Assembly (NCBI GenBank): GCA_000169995.1
Contig: AAZW01000032.1
Coordinates: forward strand, 1-56,514
DNA from: Vibrionales bacterium SWAT-3
GTDB taxonomy: Bacteria > Pseudomonadota > Gammaproteobacteria > Enterobacterales > Vibrionaceae
Reading direction: 5' to 3'
Length of the DNA stretch: 56,514 bases
Shown: piece by piece, positions 6,116-14,913 of the stretch
Layout: each line of letters starts with the position of its first letter
How positions within the stretch are numbered: the first letter of the stretch is position 1
Translations under genes and position numbers: made by a program
Notes under the pieces: generated by a model
The model's input: only the letters and a program-made list of their open reading frames with translations
What the model was told of the DNA's origin: nothing
Database searches by the model: none

Positions 6116-8800
6116 ATGAATCATCTTGATCCCCTACTTAAACCCCGTTCGATTGCCGTTGTTGGTGCTTCTCAACGTGAAAACCGAGCGGGATACATCG
6201 TTATGAATAATCTGTTGCATGGGGATTTTAAGGGGGCGGTAATGCCAGTTACGCCCAAATATGATTCGGTGGCGGGTGTACTTTCCTACAAAAACATTTT
6301 GTCGCTCCCGATCGTCCCTGATCTTGCGATTCTTTGTACCAACGCGACTCGCAATATAGCTATTTTTGAGGAGTTAGCGGAGAAAGGCATTGCGTCTGTC
6401 ATTGTTCTATCTTCAGACATGCAACAGCCGAGTGATAACGGTGAAACGTACGATTCAAGATGCCTAGCGATTGCGAAAAAGCACAATATAAGGATGCTTG
6501 GTTCAAACAGCTTAGGCGTGATAATCCCTTGGCTTAATCTCAATGCATCCTTCTCTCCAGTTACCGCACTACCCGGCAAGATTGCGTTTGTTTCTCAATC
6601 TGCAGCGGTGTGTACCACGATACTTGATTGGGCGAATGATAAAGAGATCGGTTTCTCTGCTTTTATCTCAATTGGTAACGGCACGGATATCGAGTTTTCT
6701 GAACTGTTGGATTACCTGAGTACCGACTCCCATACTGAAGCGATATTGCTTTATGTAGATAGCATTAAAGACGCACGACGTTTCATTTCAGCTGCCCGAG
6801 CCGCCTCACGTAACCGGAGAATACTAGTATTAAAAGGTGGCCGGACCGCCAAAGGCCGAGCTGCAGCAATGGCACATACTGGTGGTGCGGACACGCTCGA
6901 TATTATTTACGACTCGGCTATTCGTCGTAGTGGCATGCTGCGAGTTAAGAACCTGCACGAACTGTTTGCTGCCGTAGAAACTTTAACTCACTCGGTCCCA
7001 TTACGTGGAGAGCGACTGGCGATTGTCACGAATGGTGGTGGCCCTGCGATTATGGCTGTTGATACGTTATTCGAACGTGGCGGCAAACTCGCTGAGTTAT
7101 CGGAAGAGACGCTCGATAAACTTAACAAGGTGTTACCTTCAAGTTGGTCGCATAGCAATCCGATCGACATTGTTGGTGATGCGGGTGATCAGCGTTATAT
7201 CGATACTATCAACACACTACTTGATGGTGACGAAGCGGATGCCATTCTCATCATGCATAGCCCTTCAGCCATCGCGCATTCTGCTCAAACCGCAGAGCGC
7301 ATCATTGATGCGATTAAAAAGCATCCTCGCCACAAGCGATTTAATATTCTTACCAATTGGTCTGGCGAACTGACGGCAAGGCCTGCTAGAAAGTTGTTCA
7401 CAGAGGCTGGTATTCCAACCTATCGAACGCCAGAAAGCTCAGTAGTCGCATTCATGCACTTGGTCGAGTACAGACGTAACCAACGTCAGCTTATGGAGAC
7501 GCCCACCACGGCTGAGAAAGTTCATATTGAGGACTTAGCGGATGCCAGAAATTGGATAGAACGCCAACTACTGGATAAAGATACAGTTAGTCTTGATACC
7601 CATCAAAACAGTCAGTTTTTCAAACACTTTAATCTAGATGTGTTACCTACTTGGATCGCTTCTGACCCCAGTGAAGCGGTGCATATTGCAGAAACCATTG
7701 GATACCCTGTGGCAGTTAAACTCCGTTCACCAGACATTGCGCACAAGTCTGACGTTCAAGGTGTGATGCTCAATTTAAGAAACAGTAGTGAGGTCGCGAA
7801 TGCGGCACAAGCGATTTTGGATCGCTCTCAGTTATCATTCCCAACAGCGCATATTCATGGTCTGTTAGTTCAAGGTATGGCGAAACTGGCTGGCGGACAA
7901 GAGCTTCGCGTGAAAGTTACAACCGATGAAACGTTCGGCCCTATTATTCTACTCGGTCAAGGCGGTTCCGAATGGGATGAGTCGATTGATGCGGCAGCTG
8001 CTTTCCCTCCGCTTAACATGACGCTGGCTCGTTACTTGATCATTCGAGCAATAAAGAGTGGCAAGATTCGCCTACAAAAGCTCCCTAATCCTATTGATAT
8101 AGACGGCTTGTCTGAGTTGCTGGTTCGTATTTCTCAAATGGTGGTTGATTGCCCTGAAATATACGACCTGGATATACACCCAGTACTTGCTAATGGCGAT
8201 AAGTTCACGATATTGGATGCCGATATCATATTGAAAGCTTACGAGGGGGATCCGCAAGAAAGACTAGCGATTCGTCCTTACCCTGTGGAGCTTGAAGAAC
8301 GTATCCAGTTAAAAGATGGTACAGAAGTGTTGCTACGCCCTATTCTTCCTGAAGATGAACCACTTCATGCCGACTTTATTAACCGAGTGTCTAAAGAGGA
8401 TCTCTACAAACGCTTCTTTAGTGATGTGGGTGAATTCAATCATGAAGCACTAGCTAATTTTACTCAGATTGATTTCGATAGAGAGATTGCTTTTGTTGTG
8501 GTGCGTGAAGAACAAGGTGTACCTGCAATCATTGGCGTGTCTCGGGCTCTGATCAACCCTGAGAATACGGATGCCGAATTCGCGATATTGATTCGCTCTG
8601 ATCTTAAAGGCGTTGGTTTAGGTCGAATTCTGATGACTAAGGTTATTGATTACTGCCGTGCTAAGCAGACTAAACAGATGTCGGGAATGACAATGCCAAC
8701 CAACAGAGGGATGCTGACACTAGCTCAAAAACTGGGTTTCAAGCTAGATATCTGTTTTGAAGACGGCACAGCAGATATGGTGCTTCCGTTACTTGAGTGA
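6116..8800 (+). CDS. patZ: Bifunctional acyl-CoA synthetase-like / GNAT protein acetyltransferase (Pat/YfiQ)
   Basis: This 894-residue protein has the domain order of YfiQ/PatZ: an NDP-forming CoA ligase part with CoA-binding Rossmann (PRSIAVVGASQ, residues 11-21), a succinyl-CoA-ligase-like region (about 150-460, including AMAHTGGAD), an ATP-grasp part (about 490-700, YPVAVKLRSPDIAHKSDVQGV) and a C-terminal GNAT domain (about 725-890, LKGVGLGRILM acetyl-CoA loop). Family members N-acetylate lysines, for example on acetyl-CoA synthetase. An ATG at 6110 is also in frame, but AGGA (6105-6108) lies 7 nt from the ATG at 6116 and only 1 nt from 6110. The gene overlaps the end of the convergent LysR gene by 12 bp. 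Confidence 0.93.
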   Translation: MNHLDPLLKPRSIAVVGASQRENRAGYIVMNNLLHGDFKGAVMPVTPKYDSVAGVLSYKNILSLPIVPDLAILCTNATRNIAIFEELAEKGIASVIVLSSDMQQPSDNGETYDSRCLAIAKKHNIRMLGSNSLGVIIPWLNLNASFSPVTALPGKIAFVSQSAAVCTTILDWANDKEIGFSAFISIGNGTDIEFSELLDYLSTDSHTEAILLYVDSIKDARRFISAARAASRNRRILVLKGGRTAKGRAAAMAHTGGADTLDIIYDSAIRRSGMLRVKNLHELFAAVETLTHSVPLRGERLAIVTNGGGPAIMAVDTLFERGGKLAELSEETLDKLNKVLPSSWSHSNPIDIVGDAGDQRYIDTINTLLDGDEADAILIMHSPSAIAHSAQTAERIIDAIKKHPRHKRFNILTNWSGELTARPARKLFTEAGIPTYRTPESSVVAFMHLVEYRRNQRQLMETPTTAEKVHIEDLADARNWIERQLLDKDTVSLDTHQNSQFFKHFNLDVLPTWIASDPSEAVHIAETIGYPVAVKLRSPDIAHKSDVQGVMLNLRNSSEVANAAQAILDRSQLSFPTAHIHGLLVQGMAKLAGGQELRVKVTTDETFGPIILLGQGGSEWDESIDAAAAFPPLNMTLARYLIIRAIKSGKIRLQKLPNPIDIDGLSELLVRISQMVVDCPEIYDLDIHPVLANGDKFTILDADIILKAYEGDPQERLAIRPYPVELEERIQLKDGTEVLLRPILPEDEPLHADFINRVSKEDLYKRFFSDVGEFNHEALANFTQIDFDREIAFVVVREEQGVPAIIGVSRALINPENTDAEFAILIRSDLKGVGLGRILMTKVIDYCRAKQTKQMSGMTMPTNRGMLTLAQKLGFKLDICFEDGTADMVLPLLE

Positions 8801-9676
8801 CCATGTTTTTTTAAGGTGTTGAATACACCAAGATTTGGCGTCGCCCATTTTGTTGCGTCGCCAAGCCATCACAATGTCGATCGGTTGCGGCTCCGTCCCT
8901 GCAATCTGTTTTAAAACACCAGATTCGATCAAAGGTTTAGCTACGCTACACGGCAAGGTACCAATGCCGAGCCCACTAGTTAAAGCTTCTACTTTTGCTG
9001 GGAAGCTCGTCACCGTTAACCGCGGTTGTTTCTCTAAAATATTGATGCTTAATGCTGGCTGATCGCGTGCAGTATCTGCAATTTCAATCACCCTGTAACT
9101 TTCTCTAGCCTTTTGATCGAAATCTCCAGAGCGCTTATGTACGTAGTGGTTGGATGCTGCTACCCAAACCATTTCCATTTTACCAATCACGTCACTTTTT
9201 AGGTCGTTCGGAATGGTGTCGACTTTCGGGCAAACTAGAAGGTCGGCGCGACCATCTGACAATGATTCCCAACACCCTGCTAAGATCTCCTCTTGTAAAC
9301 GAACACGCGTTTTACTGATTTTTCCTAGTTCATCAACAAGTGGGAAGAAATTAGCAATCGGGATAATGCCATCAAAAGCGATGGTTAGATCTAACTCCCA
9401 TCCATTAGCTAGAATGCTGGCTTCGTTGACGAGCCTTTCTGTCGCACCAAGAATCACCCTACCTTGCTCAAGTATCAATTGCCCTGCTTCCGTGAAGTTT
9501 GCACGGTGCCCTGAACGGTCAAAAATCATGATATCTAAGTCTTGTTCAAGCTTTTGAATTTGGTAGCTGAGTGACGAAGGCGCACGGTCCATTTCATTGG
9601 CCGCAGCAGCGAAACTTCCACGTCTGTCGATGGCATCTAGGATGTGTAACGCTTCAAGTGTTATTGGGCTATGCAT
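8789..9676 (-). CDS. LysR-family transcriptional regulator
   Basis: The 295-residue protein has an N-terminal winged HTH (residues 5-64; LDAIDRRGSFAAAANEM and SLSYQIQKLEQDL) and a C-terminal substrate-binding domain (about 90-290). LysR proteins usually regulate a divergent neighbour and themselves. Here the divergent neighbour is the TonB-dependent receptor gene 227 bp away. The leader contains a CRP-like site and two AAATGGAA copies (9713-9720 and 9735-9742). It ends 12 bp inside the convergent acetyltransferase gene. The inducer is not predictable. Confidence 0.93.
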   Translation of the reverse strand: MHSPITLEALHILDAIDRRGSFAAAANEMDRAPSSLSYQIQKLEQDLDIMIFDRSGHRANFTEAGQLILEQGRVILGATERLVNEASILANGWELDLTIAFDGIIPIANFFPLVDELGKISKTRVRLQEEILAGCWESLSDGRADLLVCPKVDTIPNDLKSDVIGKMEMVWVAASNHYVHKRSGDFDQKARESYRVIEIADTARDQPALSINILEKQPRLTVTSFPAKVEALTSGLGIGTLPCSVAKPLIESGVLKQIAGTEPQPIDIVMAWRRNKMGDAKSWCIQHLKKTWSLK

Positions 9677-9695
9677 CAGTTTCCTACTTTATAAA

Positions 9696-9711
9696 TGAGA
9701 TGTTGATCACA
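9696..9711. promoter_or_regulatory. Candidate CRP site before the LysR gene
   Basis: TGAGA-TGTTGA-TCACA matches the CRP consensus at 9 of 10 positions. It is 20 bp upstream of the minus-strand LysR start and about 190 bp upstream of the receptor gene, so either promoter could be affected. Confidence 0.4.
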
Positions 9712-9822
9712 AAAATGGAAGCATTCACCAGATAAATGGAACCATTAAAGGTCTTTTAATACAATGAGTTATACGGTTTAAGCGAGCTTTTAATGACAAA
9801 AGTACAAATAAATTGAAATGCA

Positions 9823-9841
9823 AATAATAGTAATTATCATT
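9823..9841. promoter_or_regulatory. Candidate Fur box
   Basis: AATAATAGTAATTATCATT agrees with the 19-bp Fur consensus at about 13 of 19 positions, about 60-80 bp upstream of the receptor start, where promoter overlap is expected. Iron repression fits a TonB-dependent haem or siderophore receptor. Confidence 0.6.
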
Positions 9842-9902
9842 TAGATCCAATATTATCTTTCGCGAAATCAAGATAATACTATGGAATTAAGGTAACTATC
9901 AG

Positions 9903-12050
9903 ATGTATAAGCAATCCCTACTCTCTGCTTCAATCGTTTTAGCGCTTTCATCAACCTCAGCCTTAGCTGAAGATTATGCCCTATTTGACGAGGTTGTTGT
10001 ATCTTCGACTCGTACGAATCAAACACTTATCAATACTGCTGCTTCTGTCACCGTCATCTCTGATAGGCAAATTGAAGAGAATATGGCAAAAGACGTTAAT
10101 GAGATCTTCGAATACACGCCAGGTGTAACGATGAACTCAAGCTCTCGCCAAGGTGCCCAAACGATTAATATCCGTGGCATGGAAGGTAAACGCGTTAAGA
10201 TTCTAGTAGATGGCTCATCGCAACCTGGTTCATTTGATGGTGGTCCTTACGCTTTCATTAATTCTAGCGGTATTTCTATCGACCCTGATATGTTAAAAAG
10301 CGTCGAAATCATCAAAGGTGCAGCTTCAAGTTTACACGGAAGTGACGCTATTGGCGGTGTTGTTGCTTTTGAAACTAAAGATCCTTCTGACTTCTTAAAA
10401 GATGGCAAAGACTTCGGCGGCCAAGCTAAGCTCTCCTACTCTTCTGAAGACAATTCATTCAGCGAACATGTTGCATTAGCTAATCGTTTTGGCGATTTAG
10501 AAACTCTGGTTGCTTATACTCGCCGAGATGGTGAAGAGCTTCAAAACTTCCGTAACTCGGGTGATTTAGAGAACTATGCAGTAGAAAATCAAGACACATC
10601 GGCAGATAACCTATTGGTAAAACTTCAATACCAACTGAATGAAAGCCATCGCATTGAGTTTCTAGCAGAGCTTATTAAAGATACCTCTGATTCAGACATC
10701 TACCACTCTAGTTATGATAGCTACACTGGTGAAGATGACACCAAACAAAACCGATTCGCAATCAAGCACATTTGGTTTGCAGATGGCGCGATTGCTGACA
10801 CTGTGACGAGCAAAGTATCGTACATTTCTAAAGAAGAGAATGGTGTAACGAAGCGCTTTAAACCTGCAGGCCCAGGTTTCCCTCCTTACGTTCCTGCCAA
10901 TAACGATAATCTCCAAACCAAAGATTATGAATACACCGAAGATAAGCTTGAGATAGAGACGCAACTAGACAAAGAGATTAACAATCACTACCTAGTTTAT
11001 GGTGCGACTTATACGCATAGCGACATCAGCAACACCAATATGGAGTACAACTCAGATCCAGCGACTGACGATCAGCTTTACGTGTACACGCCTGATGCGA
11101 AAGAGCAGAAGTTTGGTTTGTTTGTTCAGGACGAAATCAGCCTAATGAACGATAAACTGGTTGTGACTCCTGGTGTTCGTTTCGACTACTTCTCTACAGA
11201 CCCTGGTAAAAACACTGGCGAATCTCTAACTGACTTCTCAGATTCTGCGGTAACAGGCCGTTTAGGTACAACATATAAGCTTACTGATACAGGTACTGTA
11301 TTCGGTCAAATTAGCCAAGGTTTTAGAGCTCCTTCATTTGATGAACTCTACTACACATACGACAACCCTGGTCACGGCTACGTAAATGATCCGAACCCTG
11401 ACCTTAAGTCAGAAACAAGTATCTCGTACGAGCTTGGTTACCGTCACAATACGCAAGCTTCATCGTCTGAGATTGCAGCTTACTACAGTGATTACGATGA
11501 TTTCATTGAAACAGTAGTAACGAAAAAAGTCGGCGGTACGACACACTACTCTAACGTTAACTTAGAATCAGCAACGATCAAGGGTATTGAGTTCTCGAAC
11601 ACGTTACTTTGGGATGTGTTAGTGGGTGCGCCAGAGGGTATTTCTACTCATTTCGTGGCATCTTACACTGAGGGTGAAGATGGAAACGGCAATGCACTAA
11701 ACAGTGTTAACCCATGGAACGCTGTGTTAGGTCTGAACTACGATGCACCAAACCAAAATTGGGGTACAAGCCTTAAGTTAAATTACACGGCTGATAAATC
11801 TGGCTCAGACATCAACTTTGATGACGAGAATGGCGGTAATGCTGGTCAAGCTGAACTTCCAAGTGCAACGGTTGTTGACTTAACTGCTTATTACAAACCA
11901 ATGAAAGATTTGACGATTCGTGGTGGTGTGTTCAACTTAACTAACGAAGAGTACTACCGTTGGAATGATATTCGCGGCGATGACGAGCTTTACAAAGAGA
12001 ACTCTCAAGCTGAAAGAAACTACGGTATTTCAGCTAAGTACGAATTCTAA
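9903..12050 (+). CDS. TonB-dependent outer-membrane receptor (haem/haemoglobin type)
   Basis: The 715-residue precursor has a signal peptide ending ALA after residue 22. A TonB-box-like segment (FDEVVVSSTR, 28-37) and a plug domain (about 40-160: INIRGMEGKRVKILVDG, IEIIKGAASSLHGSDAIGG-type ending) follow, then a 22-strand barrel ending in aromatic Phe715. The layout and length suit the haemoglobin/transferrin receptor family, HutA-like in vibrios. The GQISQGFRAPSFDELYY motif (near 470) is characteristic of haem receptors. Ligand identity is inferred. TAAGG 10 nt upstream serves as ribosome-binding site. The upstream Fur-like box suggests iron repression. Its terminator was split by the IS3 insertion just downstream. 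Confidence 0.92.
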   Translation: MYKQSLLSASIVLALSSTSALAEDYALFDEVVVSSTRTNQTLINTAASVTVISDRQIEENMAKDVNEIFEYTPGVTMNSSSRQGAQTINIRGMEGKRVKILVDGSSQPGSFDGGPYAFINSSGISIDPDMLKSVEIIKGAASSLHGSDAIGGVVAFETKDPSDFLKDGKDFGGQAKLSYSSEDNSFSEHVALANRFGDLETLVAYTRRDGEELQNFRNSGDLENYAVENQDTSADNLLVKLQYQLNESHRIEFLAELIKDTSDSDIYHSSYDSYTGEDDTKQNRFAIKHIWFADGAIADTVTSKVSYISKEENGVTKRFKPAGPGFPPYVPANNDNLQTKDYEYTEDKLEIETQLDKEINNHYLVYGATYTHSDISNTNMEYNSDPATDDQLYVYTPDAKEQKFGLFVQDEISLMNDKLVVTPGVRFDYFSTDPGKNTGESLTDFSDSAVTGRLGTTYKLTDTGTVFGQISQGFRAPSFDELYYTYDNPGHGYVNDPNPDLKSETSISYELGYRHNTQASSSEIAAYYSDYDDFIETVVTKKVGGTTHYSNVNLESATIKGIEFSNTLLWDVLVGAPEGISTHFVASYTEGEDGNGNALNSVNPWNAVLGLNYDAPNQNWGTSLKLNYTADKSGSDINFDDENGGNAGQAELPSATVVDLTAYYKPMKDLTIRGGVFNLTNEEYYRWNDIRGDDELYKENSQAERNYGISAKYEF

Positions 12051-12080
12051 TTCGTTACAAACCTAAATTGCAGAAACTAA

Positions 12081-12092
12081 AAAGCCAGCTTT
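12081..12092 (+). terminator. Left arm of the receptor gene's terminator, separated by IS insertion
   Basis: AAAGCCAGC lies just left of the IS3 element and GCTGGCTTT just right of it (13524-13532). With the element removed the arms form a compact hairpin followed by T residues, so the insertion has broken an intrinsic terminator. Confidence 0.75.
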
Positions 12093-12098
12093 TGAACT

Positions 12099-12138
12099 GA
12101 CCCCCAATAGTTGGACACCAATTATTGGGGGTCTTTTT
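12099..12138 (+). terminator. Hairpin plus T-tract at IS3 left end
   Basis: The stem GACCCCCAATA/TATTGGGGGTC (11 bp) encloses a second stem TTGG/CCAA and is followed directly by five T residues abutting the orfA ATG. It has terminator form and buries the G-rich ribosome-binding site of orfA, so it probably shields the transposase from read-through transcription. Confidence 0.7.
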
Positions 12139-12648
12139 ATGTCCAAATATAACCGAGAGCTAAAATGTATCATTGCTAAGCAATACTTAGATGGCACATC
12201 ATCTCTCTACTTAGCAAAACAATATTCAATTTCTTCAAGACAGATACGGTATTGGGCTCAAGTCTTTGCCATCCATGGTGCTAACTCATTTTTACCAACT
12301 AAGCATGCTGCTACTGCTCAGGAAAAACGAAAAGCATTGAATTTAATGTGGACGAATGATTGGTCTCTCACGCACACTAGCGCAGTATTAAACCTCTCAT
12401 CCCCTGGGATACTCTCTGTCTGGCTCAAAAGATTTAATGAGCTCGGTATCAAAGGGCTCAAAATGCGCCAGAAAGGAAGACCTCCAATGAAACAGCACCC
12501 TCAACGTACCACTAAGCCTGATGATGAAATGACGCTTGAGGAGCTAAAAGAGGAGTTGCTCTACTTGCGAACCGAGAATGCCGTTCTAAAAAAGTTGGAA
12601 GAGTTGGAGCAGGAAAAAAACCGTCGAACAAAGAAAAAGCGGTCATAG
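12139..12648 (+). CDS. IS3 transposase orfA (helix-turn-helix subunit)
   Basis: The 169-residue protein has two helix-turn-helix motifs (about 1-50: YLDGTSSLYLAKQYSISSRQIRYW; about 60-110: WSLTHTSAVLNLSSPGILSVW) and a C-terminal leucine-zipper-like coiled coil (about 130-160: LEELKEELLYLRTENAVLKKLEEL). This is the DNA-binding and multimerisation part of IS150-type transposases. The coding end A-AAA-AAC allows -1 slippage into orfB to give the fused transposase. The ATG follows the left-end hairpin directly. Confidence 0.93.
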   Translation: MSKYNRELKCIIAKQYLDGTSSLYLAKQYSISSRQIRYWAQVFAIHGANSFLPTKHAATAQEKRKALNLMWTNDWSLTHTSAVLNLSSPGILSVWLKRFNELGIKGLKMRQKGRPPMKQHPQRTTKPDDEMTLEELKEELLYLRTENAVLKKLEELEQEKNRRTKKKRS

Positions 12649-12773
12649 CTCTAACTCTTAAAGGCAAGTACCCGTTAAAGCACTTACTGCACACTCTACA
12701 GCTGGCAAAAAGTGTCTTTTATTATCAAGTTCAAACGAGCAAGCGCCCAAATAGCTACGAACGTGAGCTGCGG

Positions 12774-13487
12774 TTGATAAAGTCAATTTATCATGAACAT
12801 AAGGGACGATACGGCTACCGCCGTATTCACTTGGAACTAAAAAATCGGGGGTTCGTGCTTAATCACAAAACGGTTCAAAGGCTTATGGCTCAGCTCAACC
12901 TTAAATCGACGGTCAGGATTAAAAAGTATCGTTCATACCGAGGAGAGTCTGGAACAGCTGCTCCCAACGTGCTTGAAAGAGATTTTAGTGCGACTCAACC
13001 CGATGAAAAATGGGTAACTGATGTCACGGAGTTTAAAGTCAAAGAGCAGAAAGTATACTTATCTCCCGTTGTCGACTTGTTTACTCAGGAGGTGGTTGCT
13101 TATAGAGTGGCCAAGAATGCCTGCTTGCCGCTTGTCACGGATATGCTAACGGAGGCTATATCAACGCTTAAACCCAACTCAAAGCCAATTATACATAGCG
13201 ACCAAGGTTGGCAATATCGTCATCGACAGTATCAGAAAAAGGTAGCGGAGAGTGGGTTAACGCAAAGCATGTCGAGAAAAGGTAACTGCTTGGATAATGC
13301 TGTTGCTGAAAATTTTTTTGCTTTACTCAAAACAGAGATGTATCACAACCAAAGCTTTGAAGATGCAGATGCTCTGATAGCGCAAATCAAAGAGTATATC
13401 GAGTACTACAATACCAAACGTATAAAAGTGAAACTAAAAGGCCTGACTCCGATAGAATATCGAACTCAGGCCTTGAAAGCCGCTTAA
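12774..13487 (+). CDS. IS3 transposase orfB (DDE catalytic part)
   Basis: The frame is open back to the slippery site at 12615-12621, so the natural product is an OrfAB fusion by -1 frameshift. A TTG at 12774 is the first usable internal start. Catalytic residues, numbered from that TTG, are Asp83 (VTDVTEF), Asp143 (HSDQG) and Glu179 (DNAVAENFF), with the D-35-E spacing of IS3 integrase cores. The segment before the start (KYPLKHLLHTLQLAKSVFYY) is the usual orfB N-terminus. All key residues are present. Confidence 0.92.
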   Translation: MIKSIYHEHKGRYGYRRIHLELKNRGFVLNHKTVQRLMAQLNLKSTVRIKKYRSYRGESGTAAPNVLERDFSATQPDEKWVTDVTEFKVKEQKVYLSPVVDLFTQEVVAYRVAKNACLPLVTDMLTEAISTLKPNSKPIIHSDQGWQYRHRQYQKKVAESGLTQSMSRKGNCLDNAVAENFFALLKTEMYHNQSFEDADALIAQIKEYIEYYNTKRIKVKLKGLTPIEYRTQALKAA

Positions 13488-13575
13488 CAGAAATGTCCAA
13501 CTTTACGGGGTCACTTCATTTATGCTGGCTTTTATCTATTTCACTAAAAATTGTATCAAAAAGGAATAAGTGAAA

Positions 13576-13650
13576 TTACTTCTCTGCCATTTCTTTCTTT
13601 ACCATTACCGCAGCAGCAATGATGAAAGTGATGATTAGGCCTAGTTCCAT
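13576..13650 (-). CDS. 24-residue membrane small protein (unannotated)
   Basis: The ORF begins ATG-GAA-CTA-GGC with GGAG 6 nt upstream, an ideal ribosome-binding site. It encodes MELGLIITFIIAAAVMV followed by KKEMAEK: one hydrophobic helix and a short charged tail. This is the classic form of bacterial small membrane proteins, with N-out/C-in orientation predicted by the lysines. It lies between the IS3 element and the galE terminator and must have its own promoter in 13650-13760. Function unknown, and not matched to a named family. Confidence 0.65.
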   Translation of the reverse strand: MELGLIITFIIAAAVMVKKEMAEK

Positions 13651-13763
13651 GATTAACTCCAAAGAAAATTAACATTAAACATATAATTCGCGTGCATAGT
13701 AACACAATGAATACAGAATGATACTTTTTAACCACTAATTTACTTTTTATTCGATTTAGATCA

Positions 13764-13789
13764 AAAAAGATGCCCTAAAGCATCTTTTT
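13764..13789 (-). terminator. galE terminator
   Basis: AAAAAGATGC/GCATCTTTTT with loop CCTAAA lies 30 bp past the galE stop. A and T runs on both sides give bidirectional potential. Confidence 0.85.
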
Positions 13790-13818
13790 ATAAGTTAATC
13801 ATTCATAAAACGACTAGA

Positions 13819-14832
13819 TCAGCCAGGGAAACCATTAGGGTTTGTTGACTGCCAGCGCCATGTATCTTCGGTCATTTCGGTCAGTGTGCGGGTTGCGTTC
13901 CAACCCAGCTCTTTCTGAGCTTTCGCCGGATCTGCCCAGCATTCTGCGATGTCACCAGCGCGTCGCTCAACAAGTTTATAAGGGATTTCCTTACCACTTG
14001 CTTGTTCAAACGCCTTAACCATGTCTAAAACACTAGAACCGTTACCTGTACCCAGGTTGTAGATGTGAAGACCATCTTTGCGCCCTACTTTCTCAAGTGC
14101 CGCGATGTGGCCGTCGGACAGATCCATAACGTGGATGTAATCACGAACACCGGTACCATCTTTCGTTGGATAGTCGCTGCCAAATACAGACAAGAACTCG
14201 CGTCGGCCAACGGCAACTTGTGAAACAAACGGCATCAAGTTGTTTGGAATACCTTGTGGATCTTCACCTAGTTCACCACTTGGGTGTGAACCGACTGGGT
14301 TAAAGTAACGAAGTAGCGTGATGCTCCAATCTGGATTCGCTTTTTGGAAATCGGTGAGACACTCTTCGACCATTAATTTACTGCGACCATAAGGGTTGGT
14401 TGCGCTAGTCGGGAAGTCTTCAGTAATAGGCACACTTGCAGGATCGCCGTACACGGTTGCTGATGAGCTGAATACTAACGTTTTAACATTCGCTCCGCGC
14501 ATAGCATCCACAAGCACTAAAGTGCCGTTAACATTGTTATCGTAGTATTCAAGAGGCTTCTCTACAGATTCACCTACCGCTTTCAAGCCAGCAAAATGGA
14601 TAACTGCTTCGATGTTGTGTTGCTTCATAGTTTCCGCTAACAGCGCTTTATTGCGAATGTCACCTTCAACGAACACTGGGCGAACACCAGACACCTTCTC
14701 GATACGCTCTAAAACGCTTGGTTTACTGTTGTACAAGTTATCAAAAAGTACAGGCGTCATGCCTGCGTTGATCATTTGGATACTTGTATGACTGCCGATA
14801 TAGCCCATGCCACCGGTTACTAAAACATTCAT
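13819..14832 (-). CDS. galE: UDP-glucose 4-epimerase
   Basis: This 337-residue extended short-chain dehydrogenase interconverts UDP-glucose and UDP-galactose with bound NAD. It shows the NAD-binding GGMGYIGSH (7-15), the catalytic SSSATVYG (Ser/Thr, about 122-129), and the YxxxK pair in NPYGRSKLMVEE. Length and sequence are typical. It stands alone, not in a galETKM operon, so it more likely serves surface polysaccharide precursor supply than galactose use alone. Confidence 0.97.
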   Translation of the reverse strand: MNVLVTGGMGYIGSHTSIQMINAGMTPVLFDNLYNSKPSVLERIEKVSGVRPVFVEGDIRNKALLAETMKQHNIEAVIHFAGLKAVGESVEKPLEYYDNNVNGTLVLVDAMRGANVKTLVFSSSATVYGDPASVPITEDFPTSATNPYGRSKLMVEECLTDFQKANPDWSITLLRYFNPVGSHPSGELGEDPQGIPNNLMPFVSQVAVGRREFLSVFGSDYPTKDGTGVRDYIHVMDLSDGHIAALEKVGRKDGLHIYNLGTGNGSSVLDMVKAFEQASGKEIPYKLVERRAGDIAECWADPAKAQKELGWNATRTLTEMTEDTWRWQSTNPNGFPG

Positions 14833-14913
14833 GTTTAGACCTTTTAATTATGAATACTCAATCTATCGCTTATGATACAACAACTTAGTGTGGGGTCACA
14901 CCCCACAGAGCAA

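Larger units (their letters stand above)
12093..13518 (+). mobile_element. IS3-family insertion sequence (IS150-like group)
   Basis: This 1426-bp element has imperfect 25-bp terminal inverted repeats (left TGAACTGACCCCC..., right end reading TGAAGTGACCCCG... on the minus strand; 21 of 25 match) with the TG...CA ends of the IS3 family. It encodes orfA and orfB in -1 frame relation, with A-AAA-AAC at 12615-12621 as slippery site. Only TT, or TTT depending on the end chosen, is shared by the flanks, so the target duplication is unclear. Both ORFs are intact and the element looks recently active. Confidence 0.93.

Noticed and set aside
12090..13521. Clear 3-bp target duplication for the IS3 element
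   Set aside because: Only TT is unambiguous; TTT works only if the element is taken to start one base later, away from the usual TG end.
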